Below are positions 39,363 through 50,577 of a DNA stretch of 64,000 nt, in pieces. The notes under the pieces are model-generated. The model did no database searches. It worked only from the letters and a program-made list of their open reading frames with translations, and was not told the DNA's origin. Both the position numbers and the translations under genes were made by a program. The DNA comes from Tanytarsus gracilentus (taxonomy: Eukaryota > Arthropoda > Insecta > Diptera > Chironomidae): contig JAXRKN010000038.1 of NCBI GenBank assembly GCA_038502055.1, forward strand, positions 62,001-126,000, read 5' to 3'. Each line of letters begins with the position of its first letter. The first letter of the stretch is position 1.

Positions 39363-41401
39363 TTAACATTTAACATTATAAGGCCAATCACAATATTTCC
39401 CTGTGTCGTTCCATCTGAGGCCATTTGGACATTTTATTGGAGCAGGCGTGGCAGTGGCCCATGCACAATTGTAGAAATTTTTACAGTCTAAGGGATCCTT
39501 AAACATTCCAGTTGCAGGACAAACAAACTGTGCACTTGGTGTTGTTGATTGAGCCTTTGTTGAAGTTGTAACCGTTGTTGATGTTGTAATCAATGGACTT
39601 GTAGTTGAAGATGTGACTTTTCTAGTAGTGGTTGTTGGAATTAACGGACTTGATGTTGAAGTTGTAACCAACGGACTTGTCGAAGATGTGAATTTTGTAC
39701 TAGTCGGTGTTGCTGTTGATCTCCTCGTTGGTGAATTAGTAGTGGTCAAAGTTACTTGGGAACTAGTTGTTGTTGGAGCCTCAACACTGGTTGTTGATGT
39801 AAGCAAAAGAGTTGTTGATGTTGATGTTGTGTCCACTGACCCACCCTGAAAATAATTAAATGCAAATGTAAAACCAAATTTATTTTATTATTTAAATTTA
39901 CAGTGAAAGCATTTTTGACCAATGTCATCAACGGATATTTGCCACTGCCACATGAACCACCTGAAATGAATTAAAATATTTATTTTTGAATTAATTAACA
40001 TTAAATATTTACTGTAGTCATCCATTGACATTTCCCAGAAGAAAGCACCGCCGATTTCATTTTCGTTGATGTAATTAATTTTTTCTTGAATCGATTGTGC
40101 ATCATCGTAGCCGACCCACTGATTATTTCCATATGCGTAAGGAACTTTTTGTTTGTTATCCCAAACTCTCGTCCATCCGTTTTTGATATTTTCACAAATT
40201 TTATTATACTTAAAAGGTGAATCGAATGAAGCATAACCAGGTGCACCTACACCAGTGTTGCTTGATGTCAATGTCCAAACTGGTCCATAAAGTGGAATAC
40301 CCAAGAGCAATTTGTTCTTATTCGATCCAATTTTCGAGATCCAATCTTGAGTTGTTTTATCGACGGTGTAAATTGTGTTTGTGTTTGAGTACAAAGGTGC
40401 GTTAATGCCAGTTGAAGATTCCCAACTTCCATGATAATCGTATGTCATCTAAATAAATTTACAATAAAGCTTAAAATAATTTTGATATTTTTCATCATGT
40501 CTCACCAAATTAACGTAATCGACATATTTTGCAATATTCGGAACGTCATAACGATATGGTGCCCAACTATTATCCACTGCGACTGCAATTGTGACTAAAT
40601 AGCCTTTGGGATGAAGTAAATTGTACAATTCTTCCAATAATAGAACAAAATTGTTTGCTTGGTTGTCTGGATATTCCCAATCGACATCGACTAATGAATT
40701 TAATTAGAGAAATTAAAATAGCACTTTATGATGCACAACTTCAATTAAATACCTCCATCTAAATTTTTATCTTCACAGTAAGTCAAGACATTTGCAGCAA
40801 AACTTGATCGAAGTGTTGAATTTGCTGCGATAATTGAAAATACACCCCATGCATTGTAAGTTGCACCGCCGATAGAAAAAAGAAGTTTTACATTCGGATA
40901 ACTTCCTTTAAGTGATTTGAATGAATTCATTCCACCATCAGAATCATTCAAAACTCCATTTGAATCAACATGGACGAACGCATAAGAAAGATGAGTGCAA
41001 AGTGAGGGATTTGAATTTGAGAGTGTCGAAGACCAAGAAGTCCAATAACATAAAACAGCCTCTGCAATATTCATAAACTTTAGTTGTGCTCTTTTTATAT
41101 CACGCAGGCATCAAAAAATGTCACGCAATATAAAATAAGTTAATTTGATAAAATCTTATCGTGCATTAAATGTTTGAAGAAAACTTTAATCACTGAGCAT
41201 TTGATCAGTCTGATTTATTTAAACGGCCGTGACCGATATAAGGTAGTTTTCTTACTCTTGTGACTTAGTGACTTCAAGACTGATCACTTTAATTATGAAA
41301 CATCACAAATTGATTAGTTTTTATTTTTAAACTAACTCACTTTGACATAAAGTTGGTAAAATTAAACCTAGAACAAAAATCAAACTCCAAAAAAATCTCA
41401 T
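39363..41401 (-). CDS. Chitinase A: GH18 domain, long Thr/Ser linker, CBM14 domain (510 residues)
   Basis: Six exons: 41401-41341, 41061-40753, 40690-40506, 40448-40013, 39960-39902 and 39845-39363 (stop TAA); every phase closes. Residues 1-20 are a signal peptide (MRFFWSLIFVLGLILPTLCQ). The GH18 barrel spans about 21-350. It shows the SIGG strand, the catalytic motif DGVDVDWE at 122-129 (acid/base E129, split by intron 2), MTYDYHGSWE from 186, and a GGAFFWEMSMDD strand near the end. Residues 351-456 are almost entirely Thr/Ser, a mucin-like linker probably O-glycosylated. Residues 457-510 form a six-cysteine chitin-binding (CBM14, peritrophin-A) domain ending CDWP....C. It should be a secreted endochitinase cutting beta-1,4-GlcNAc chains. 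Domain order and the tandem cluster resemble insect group IV, gut-expressed chitinases (Cht4/8/9 type), so action on the peritrophic matrix or dietary chitin is inferred. The usual YGR motif is YGP here. Confidence 0.93.
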
Positions 41402-41443
41402 TTTTACGTTGATGACTTTAATTATTTTTCTCAAGCTTTTATC

Positions 41444-41484
41444 TAGCACTGAAATGATAATAACTGATATTCGCGCTTTTATAG
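41444..41484 (-). promoter_or_regulatory. Core promoter of chitinase A
   Basis: TATAAAAGC on the minus strand (41483-41475) is followed about 33 bp downstream by a TCAGT initiator (41452-41448). The inferred leader to the ATG at 41401 is about 50 nt. The same arrangement occurs upstream of the other two chitinase genes. Confidence 0.7.
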
Positions 41485-42194
41485 TTAAAAATCTACATTT
41501 CTCATATCATTCGTTGACGTCATTTTGCCGTAAAATTAAAAAAATCCCTTGCAGCAAATTTTTTGTAAATTATCGAAAATCCAGGAAATTTAGGTTTGAA
41601 ATGATTTTAAATTAAAATTTATTTTAACTTTGAAAGAACTTAAAAGGAAATTTTTGTAGCTTTTTAAATCTGAGTTGGAAATTCAAAAAATCCAGGATAG
41701 TTTTTTTAAAACTGTCAAAAATTATAAAAATAAATTTTCCTTTTTATAATTTTTCAATATGTACATACATGTACCTATATGTGCCACGAGGGGAGAAAAG
41801 AAAATATTTGCGATAATTTTTCTTAAGAAAGAAAATGTTGTTAAAAATTTGATTTTAAAAGATAAGATATAAAGAATTTCATCCATCCCACGAGTCAAAC
41901 ACTCGAAGATTGAAGTGCTTAAATTACTTTCAAGTTATTTGGACGATATCTACATGCTTTTATATTATTCCAAGAAATTTCTCACCTACTGTTCAATTAA
42001 AGATAAGCTACTCATGCCTGCTGTGAGTGAAACACAAGAAAATGTTTATTGAGAAATTTAAATGTTGCGCATGTTTCGTGACACACGACGCAATTAGATT
42101 AAAATTTAGGCAAATTATGTGTCAACATCAGAAAGATAATCCTTACATAATGCGACAACTGTTTGTGACTTTGTAAGCAAAAATTTTTTGAGCT

Positions 42195-42200
42195 TTTATT
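42195..42200 (-). terminator. Poly(A) signal of chitinase gene B
   Basis: AATAAA on the minus strand about 30 bp downstream of the chitinase B stop codon. Confidence 0.5.
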
Positions 42201-42228
42201 AAATAAAATTTTAGCTTACAAATGACTT

Positions 42229-43827
42229 TTAACATGAAACATTTGACGGCCAATCGCAATACTTTCCACGATTATTCCATAAAGTTCCCGATCCGCATGG
42301 TGTTGGTGAAATTACGGCTCCTGAATTTGGACAGTTGTAAAAACTTCCACAATCTGATGGATTTCCATAGAGGCCAACCCCCGGACAAACAAACTTTCCA
42401 TTTGGCTGTTTTGTTGTTTTAATTGGACTCGCTGTTGTCACAACCACTGGACCACCCTTTAAAGAATTATATTTTTTAATTTAACTAAGATTTTAAATTT
42501 ATTTATATTACAGCCAACGCATTTTTGACCAATGTCATCAACGGATATTTGCCGCTGCCGCATTTACCACCTGAAATGAATTAAAATATTTATTTTTTGA
42601 ATTAATTAACCTTAAATATTTACTGGAGTCATCCATTGACATTTCCCAGAAGAAAGCACCGCCAATTCCTTTGTTTTTTATATAGTTGACTTTTTCTTGA
42701 ATAGACTGTGCGTCATCATAACCAACCCATTGATTATTTCCATATGCGTAAGGAGATTTTTGTGCATTATCCCAAACTCTCTTCCATCCGTTTTTGATAT
42801 TTTCACAAATTTGACTGTATTTAAAGGGCGAGTTAGAAGGCGCACCAGGTGCACCTACGCCAGTGTTGCCTGATGTCAATGTCCAAACTGGTCCATAAAG
42901 TGGAATACCCAAGAGCAATTTGTTCTTATTCGATCCAATTTTCGAGATCCAATCTTGAGTTGTTTTATCGACGGTGTAAATTGTGTTACTTGAAGAGTAC
43001 AAAGGTGCGTTAACGCCAGTTGTAGATTCCCAACTTCCATGATAGTCGTATGTCATCTAAATAATTTCATAAAATATCTCAAAACTATAACTAAATTTTA
43101 AAAATTTACCAAATTAACGAAATCGACATATTTTGCAATATTCGGAACATCATAGCGAGAATTTGCAAGATTATTGTCTGCTCCGACTGCAATTGTGACT
43201 AAATAACCTCTGGGATGTAGTAAGTTGTACAATTCTCTTAATAGTGCGACAAAATTTCCGGCTTGATTGTCAGGAAACTCCCAATCGATGTCAACTAAAT
43301 AAATTAGTTAAACAAATTTAAATTTTGCATTTTGAGGGTTTAAAAAAGTTGAGCACCTCCATTCAAGTTGTTATTTTGAATGTAAGTCAAGACATTAGCA
43401 GCAAATGCTGCTCTCTTGCTTGATGCGATAGTTGAAAATGCACTCCATGCGCCATACGATGCACCACCGATCGAGAAAAGAAGTTTTACATTCGGATAAC
43501 TTCCCTTAAGTGATTTGAATGAATTCATGCCACCTGAATAAGCTAAAGCTCCATTTGAATCAACATCGACGAACGCATAAGAAAGATGAGTGCAAAGTGA
43601 GGGATTTGAATTTGAAAGTGTCGAAGACCAAGAAGTCCAATAACATAAAACAGTCTCTGGAATATTTTTAAAGTGTTAAAAATCAGAACTTTTTTCACAT
43701 AAAAAATTAAGCACGTGTATTTAAATTGTTAGCTATTTTTTTAAATTTTTTAAAACTTTATCTCACTCTGACTCAAAACCGGTGAAGTTAGTCCAAGCAA
43801 AAAAATTATTCCGATAATATTTTTCAT
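42229..43827 (-). CDS. Chitinase B: GH18 domain with altered catalytic motif, short linker, CBM14 domain (421 residues)
   Basis: Six exons: 43827-43767, 43656-43357, 43294-43110, 43056-42624, 42570-42512 and 42456-42229 (stop TAA), in the same phases as chitinase A. Residues 1-20 are a signal peptide (MKNIIGIIFLLGLTSPVLSQ). The GH18 region spans about 21-346, with SIGG and MTYDYHGSWE from 183. The catalytic motif reads NGVDIDWE at 119-126: the first Asp of DGxDxDxE is Asn, through one base (GAT to AAT), while both inner Asp and the acid/base Glu126 remain. A short linker (347-367) precedes a six-cysteine CBM14 domain (368-421). The gene sits between paralogues A and C. Its exons 4-5 and the intron between them nearly match A, while exon 3 resembles C. 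Activity is likely but may be altered; a chitin-binding or weakly active role is possible. The exon 2 donor (GTGCTC) is weaker than in A and C. Confidence 0.9.
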
Positions 43828-43847
43828 TTTATTCAAACGTTTATTTA

Positions 43848-43887
43848 AAACTGAAACAGAAGCGAAAAATATTTTTGCTTTTATAAT
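43848..43887 (-). promoter_or_regulatory. Core promoter of chitinase B
   Basis: TATAAAAGC on the minus strand (43885-43877) with a TCAGT initiator at 43854-43850, the same word and spacing as upstream of chitinase A. The predicted leader is about 25 nt. Confidence 0.7.
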
Positions 43888-44161
43888 AAAAATGAGATAA
43901 TACTTTTTTACTATTTGCAAACTTAAAAAATGAATGAGTGAAAAAATATTTGAACACTTTTTTCTCTCGAAAGAACGAAGACAAATTTTCCAAGAAAAGA
44001 TAAGAATAAAACAATTAGCCTCGTGCTTTGTTGATAAAAAATCAAGGTTTTTTATTAAAAATTTTAAGGCATAACTGAATTAATTTTACAGAAAATGAAC
44101 TTAGTGCAGATTTAAACTGTCCTGCTTCTTGTATTGGCACAACTTATTAAGTAACTATATT

Positions 44162-45422
44162 TTACTCTACAGCCATCGCTCTTTTAACCAAGTTCATTAG
44201 AGGCCATTTTCCAGCACCACAAGAGCCACCTTAAATAATGATAAATTCACTTTTTGAACAATTTTACTATAAAACACTTACTGAAGTCATCCATGGCCAT
44301 TGCCCAGAAGAAAGCACCGCCAATTTGATTTCTATTTATATAGTTGACTTTCTCTTGAATCGACTGTGCATCATCGTAGCCGACCCACTGATTATTTCCA
44401 TAAGCGTAAGGAACTTTTTGTGCATTATCCCAAACTCTCGTCCATCCGTTTTTGATATTTCGACAAATTTGATTATACACGAGTGGTTGACGAGGAGCAC
44501 CAGGTGCACCTACGCCAGTGTTGCCTGATGCCAATGTCCAAGTTGGTCCATAAAGTGGAATACCCAAGAGCAGTTTATTTCTTTGCGAACCAATTCTTGC
44601 AATCCAGTATTGAGTCGATTTATCAACGGTAAAAATTGTGTTTGTGTTTGAGTACAAAGGTGCGTTAATGCCAGTTGTAGATTCCCAACTTCCATGATAG
44701 TCGTAAGTCATCTAAATAAATTTAAAATTTAAATTTAATTCAAGTTAGATACTTTAAAATTTACTAAATTAATGTAATCGACATATTTTGCAATATTTGG
44801 AATGTCATAACGAGAATTTGCAAGATTATTGTCCACTCCGACTGCAATTGTGACTAAATAGCCTTTTGGGTGTAGTAAGTTGTACAATTTTCTTAATAGT
44901 ACGACAAAATCTTTCGCCTGATTGTCTGGATATTCCCAATCGACATCAACTATTGTAATTAAAATTAAATTTGGCAGCATTGAATCTTAATTAAATATTT
45001 GAATACCTCCATCCAAATTATTGTTTCGAATATAATTCAAGACATTTGTGGCAAATGATGATCGTTTTGATGCCGAAGTAGCAAATGCTCTAAAAGCGTT
45101 TGTGGCAGCTTGTGTTCCGCCACCAATTGAGAAAAGAAGTTTGACATTCGGAAAACTTTCTTTAAGTGATTTGAATGCATTCATGCCACCTGAATAAGCT
45201 AAAGCTCCATTTGAATCAACATCGACGAACGCATAAGAAAGATGAGTGCAAAGTGAGGGATTTGAGTTAGTGCGCGATGACGACCAAGAAGTCCAATAAC
45301 ATAAAACAGCCTCTGGAATATTTCTTGAAAAGTTAAAAATTTTAATTTTTCTTAAACTCACTTCGACAAAGAGCTGATGAAGTTAAACCAAGTAAAAAAA
45401 TTAATGTAATAGCAAATTTCAT
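44162..45422 (-). CDS. Chitinase C: GH18 domain only, CBM14 domain lost (349 residues)
   Basis: Five exons: 45422-45362, 45312-45007, 44949-44765, 44711-44282 and 44229-44162 (stop TAA). Residues 1-20 are a signal peptide (MKFAITLIFLLGLTSSALCR). The GH18 domain fills the rest, with SIGG, an intact catalytic DGVDVDWE at 121-128, MTYDYHGSWE from 185, and GGAFFWAMAMDD near the end (paralogues A and B have WEMSMDD). In A and B the next-to-last exon is spliced at GCT or ACT|GTA into a linker and CBM14 exon. Here the frame reads through the same point as GTA GAG TAA and stops. I see no CBM14 exon between here and gene B. The enzyme should therefore be secreted and active but unanchored to chitin. 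It is the most upstream gene of the cluster; intron 1 is only 49 bp. Confidence 0.9.
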
Positions 45423-45454
45423 TTTTAAGCCGTTCAAAAATGCTTTTCTAATAA

Positions 45455-45492
45455 ACTAAAATAAAATTATAAAATACTTAAGCTTTTATAGT
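45455..45492 (-). promoter_or_regulatory. Core promoter of chitinase C
   Basis: TATAAAAGC on the minus strand (45490-45482), with a weaker initiator (TTTAGT) about 33 bp downstream at 45460-45455. The TATA word and spacing match chitinases A and B. Confidence 0.6.
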
Positions 45493-45494
45493 TT

Positions 45495-48400
45495 CAGAAC
45501 AGATCTCTTATTATCACATGATGATGACACATTAAAATGTGAATAAATAATAAAATGCATTTAAATGAGGGATTTTTTAAGATAATTTTACTCCTGATAA
45601 AAAAAATTAAGTAAAATTACACAAACTGTTCATTTTTAATTAGTTTAAAAAAATTCTTGGTTTCATCATAAAAATCTTAATTTTTCAACGATTAATTGTT
45701 TTGCCTAAATAAAAAACGTTTGGTTTGAATTTTTAAAGAGAGTCAATGAATTATCAAATAATTTTAAAACAAAAATAAATTCTCATAGAGTGCAATAGAA
45801 ACAGTTTAAAATTTATTGTCGTAAATAAAATTTAATTTAAATTTTTTTCTTGCTTTACTTCTTTCCTCTTTAAAAATATCAAAATATAATTGGATTTATT
45901 CAAAAATTTATTTTCTCTTTTCAGCGACACTAATTAAAAACAATCAAGCGTGTCGCTTTTAATAATGCAAATAAATCTCGTTATCAACAAATTAATCCCG
46001 CAATTTGTGATATATAAATTTATATAGGAAATCCACTTTTGTAATGATCTGCAATTAAATGTTTAAATTTTTTAGTGAAAATAATCGATAACTTAAATGC
46101 TTTAAATGCGCTCGCCGATGAAAAATCACTGAATAAATTGAAGCGCGTTAAATAATTTATGAAGTTTTCAGCATCGAAAGTCAATCATTTTATGTCAATT
46201 GGATTTTTTGAGTGTCTCATCAAATATTTTTTAGCTGTGAGTGTTTTTTACTCTGGTTCAAGTGTAATCAATTCGAGGGTTTGAATTCCAATTTTATTAC
46301 GGCTTCTAATAAATTTCGACAATTAAAAAGGTCAACCGTAAAATCATGTGTGTTTTTATTAAATATATTTAAATTGAAAATCCACCCCTAAAAAAGTAAT
46401 AAAACCAGCGTTCTATTATCACGTTCGTAGCATCCGCATACGCTTGCAAATGGACAACTTTTCCGCAAGATGAAGAAAAAAAAGTTCTTCGATCGATTTT
46501 TTTTTGGAGTTTTAGGAAGAGCCATCAATACTGTGCTCATGCCATAATGCCATTTTATTTTTTTCGATACACTCGTAGAGCGAACACAATAACAAGCCCT
46601 AAGTAACATGTTACGTCGAGTCGACATGTCAAATGTCTCTCCTCCTTTGTGATGTACTGCCATGCTATCTTTTATGGCCTTGAATTTTTTTCCTCTTCCT
46701 TTTTTCCCATCGCGTGTTTACGATAATACTGGAGGGTACATTCAATAAATAAGAAGAAGAAAAAACACTCAAAGCACTTGAAGTATCCCAAGTCCCTCTT
46801 GTGAAATGGCAAATAATTACGATACTCAGTTTCAAAGACTCGGAAATGCCTTTAAAATTTAATAAAGATCTCGAGAGGCTTTAAGGATTTTTCTTCTTTC
46901 GAAAAAAAATTGCAAGAAAATATTTTTCTTCTTCTATATTTGCTGACACTTCAATAAATTTTTTCATAAATTTTTTATTTTTGCTGATATCAAATTTACT
47001 TTAATTTTTTTTCTGCTAAACTTTTTGTGTCATGTGCACGCACTCTTGATGATTATTAAATATTCATTCCGAATACACGAGAGAACCTTAGACATTGTGA
47101 TTACATTGCTTTCTATTTATTTTTCCCTTAGTGAAGCTGGAATGGCAGCAACAGCAGCAGTATCTCAGCATGAGGTTGCAACAATGAAGGAAGAAGAAAG
47201 TTGAGGGGTGTTTGTTAAGAAATTTAACGTAATTTGATTATTTAAATTTTTGAGGATGTAAAAATTAAGAAAATAAATTTTTTTAACCTAAAAGTTGAAA
47301 CAAAATATTTTTTGCGAAATTTCCTTCAACGAAAGCTCAAGCGAAACAGCGTTCAGCGGAAGAAATGCCTTTTAATAAACACTCATCATTTGTCAGGGTA
47401 AAGAATAACTTTTAGAAATGAAGTGGCAATGTTTCAGAAAAGGAAAGAATGAATAACAGTGGTAATGATGAAAATTGCACGTAGTTTAACATTTAATTCC
47501 AAACATCTGTTCTAATTCTTCATCATGACATTTATGAGACGCAGAGTCAAAGAAGTCGGGAAGGAAGTGGCAATGAATTCGAAATTAAAGGCTCAACATC
47601 CGCTCTCTCTCTGAGGAAGAGGAAAAGAAGAGTAAAATGATGAAGATATTTCAACTTAATTATGGCCATAAAGATTCGTGATCGCATTACACATTGCGAA
47701 AGCCGCCGCTCATCAAATTCAACCGTCCTTTTTCTTTTTCCACCATTACCATGCTGTTCCGTCTTTATGATAAAACATTCTCGGAAGATTAAGTCATAGA
47801 TTTAATGATTCACAAGTTGTTATGTCGGTGTTGGGCAGGAATTGTTTGAAGTGTTTCATGTAAATTCTAATTAGGTGTGTTAACATTCCTTTGAAATTAA
47901 TTCAACCACTTTAAATTCTGGATCTTTTATTTAAATTAATTTTAAGTTCAATTAACTCTGGAGGGAACCTTAATGACAAATTTATGCATTTTGGAACCCG
48001 CTATGATTTCACATATAAAGATATAAGTCGTTAGATGAGTAAATGGCGGGAAATTGAACATGTCATTTGCTTATCGTGCTCCCAAAGCGAGTGAAATGTC
48101 AATTTTAATAAGGGAAATTTTATCAGCGCGCAACGAGAACATATTTCAAAAATGCTTAAGGGAGGTGAAAATGAGACAAGATGAACTTCCGATTTTTCTC
48201 TCATTTTCCCCTTATCGATTCCTCCGATGCTGATGCTAATTTCCTTTTGAGTGTTACACAAAACGAGAAAGGTTTAAAATGAAATTTTCAGTGTTGAGAG
48301 CTTCATAAATTGCTCGTTTTTTGATGCGATAACGAAGGTGAATGTCTTTACATCCGAAAAGCTCTGCGTGCCTTCTGACATTAATGATTTATGTAAATCT

Positions 48401-50577
48401 AGATAATAAAGCCGTGAGTAAAAGCAATTTATTGCCATTCTTCTGATCTCAATGGCGGTTTTGTTTGTCTTAAAGTGTGGGAAAAAAGTCTCACAGGATG
48501 TGGCGAAAACTTTTGGAACTCAACTCGGCGTTCAAACAAAAGTAAATTTTTAATCTTTTCATGTTTGTTGTTGTCATCGCGGTTTATGAAAAATTAATGT
48601 TCGTCTGTCAGAGAGTCAAAAAGTTTTTTTTATAAGAAAAAAGAATTAAAGAAATTTTTTCAAGCGTGGCTTCAACTTTGGTGAATTTTAATGCAGTTTC
48701 ATTTCCCAAAACTAAGTTTAATTTTTTTATGTTTTGTGAAACCATAAAATGTTCAAAATTGTTCATTCTCTGCTAACAAATGTGTGAGAGAGAAAATCAA
48801 TGAATTTGGGTAAATAAAGGACATTAATTGGCAAACATGGCATGTGGTCTCTGCTAACGAGTCATAATTCTCACCTGAAATTTCCTAAATTGGATTCACG
48901 TGATAAATTGAATTTTTTATTATCAAATTACTTTTCATCCTTGATTTACGATATCAGATGAGAAAGATCAAAACGCAATAAGAAGTGTCTTTAAGGACAC
49001 CACAAAGGTCTTGCTTAAAAATCTGAAAATAATTTTTCCTTTCAACATTAAGCGTCGCCACTTAAAACATAACAATAATGAGCATCCTTAAGAATTGTGT
49101 AATACACAAAGAATGAATATAAGTGGCATTCATTTGTATCTTCTCAACGATGACTCTTAAAGAATAAAGGGAGGATCTCAGATAAGAAATGTTGTGAGTT
49201 TGAGAAGTGAATTGAGTGCAAAATATCACACAGCATTAAACAATTGTAAATTTTCGTGTTTGTTTACGTCAAAACCACTTGGTGGTTTCGATAAATCTCA
49301 TGATCCGCTTAAGTGTCGAGTGGGACATAAAATAAATTACTTTGGTCATCATATTTTGTAAGCGAGTTCAGAAGAAAAATACTCACAAAAAATATTTTCC
49401 CTTCTGCATTGAAAATTAATCCGCTTTCGAGGATTTAACAGAAAAAAAATTTGTCAATAATATTTTTTCTCACCAAAGTTTGGTGCATAATAAATTTCAC
49501 ACAGAAAAATGCTCGCAACAGCATGAGAAAATTCAACGGTGTAAAAGTATTTAAAAATTAAAAGAGTTTGACTTCATGCCGCGAAACTTTAAAACTCTTT
49601 TGTTGGTCATATCTTTTGTGATTTCAGATCTTTTCTATTTTCACCCATTGGGCGAGATGCAAATACAAAAATGAAACGAAAGAGTTTGAGTTGTTTTGCA
49701 GAAGGAAAAAAAAAATATTCGCAATTTTTAAATGTGGTTTTTGCTTTTGAATAGATTGAATGTGGTTGCAGAGCGGAGAGGAAAAATATTAAAATTTATT
49801 GCATTTCTTGCTCACATATTTTTACAAGTGCAAACATTTTTTTGCTTTCGCTCTTGTCCTAATTTTTGCGCACGCTAAATAAGTTTATTATTAATTTTTT
49901 CACTCTTCACTTGCATGACATGAAAGTTTCTCTTTTAAATTTATGAAAATGTGTTTAATTAAGGATGAAATTCATGAGCGCGAACTGCAACATGCAAACA
50001 GACCGAGAGAGAGAGAGAGATAAAAAGTGCAAACACATTTTCATAATTGCTACCCTAAAGGCAATGTGTAAGGAAAATTATTTCTTTATGTGTATAAGAC
50101 ATTTCGAACGACCTCCGGAGCTCTTTTTATGACACGGTACACTCTTGATGAAGGAGCAACAAAATATCACTCTAAGAAGTAAAGTTTATTTACCCATTAA
50201 GAGTAACATCATCGATTGCCATCGCATATCATTGTGTGCAATCGACCATAAAACAAGAATCCATTGAACGTCACATGCAGAGGTAATAAATTTTTCATGA
50301 AACCATAAATGTGATGAAATAGGTGATTATTAACCTCTTAAACGTTCTTGTATATATGGAGAGGTGTCGACGAGTTAGGACTGCATAATTAGATTATTAA
50401 TTATGAAGCATATAAAAGCGGCAAATGAAGAGAACTTAATTGAGATAACAAATTATGATTACTTCTATCTCATTTATGATTCACTCGAGAATTTCTTTGA
50501 ACATTTTTTTGTTCCACTTAAAATTGATTGATTTTGACTAAATTTTATCTGCCTTTGATAGTGGGCAATCCTTTTTA
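45495..50577. other. Gene-free region right of the chitinase cluster
   Basis: About 5 kb of AT-rich DNA. Distal control elements of the chitinase cluster may lie at its left end, but none can be defined. A short GA microsatellite is at about 50003-50020. No coding exon or RNA gene is supported. Confidence 0.45.

Noticed and set aside
39613..39849. 78-codon plus-strand frame rich in Val and Leu
   Set aside because: It is the antisense shadow of the Thr/Ser-rich linker of chitinase A.
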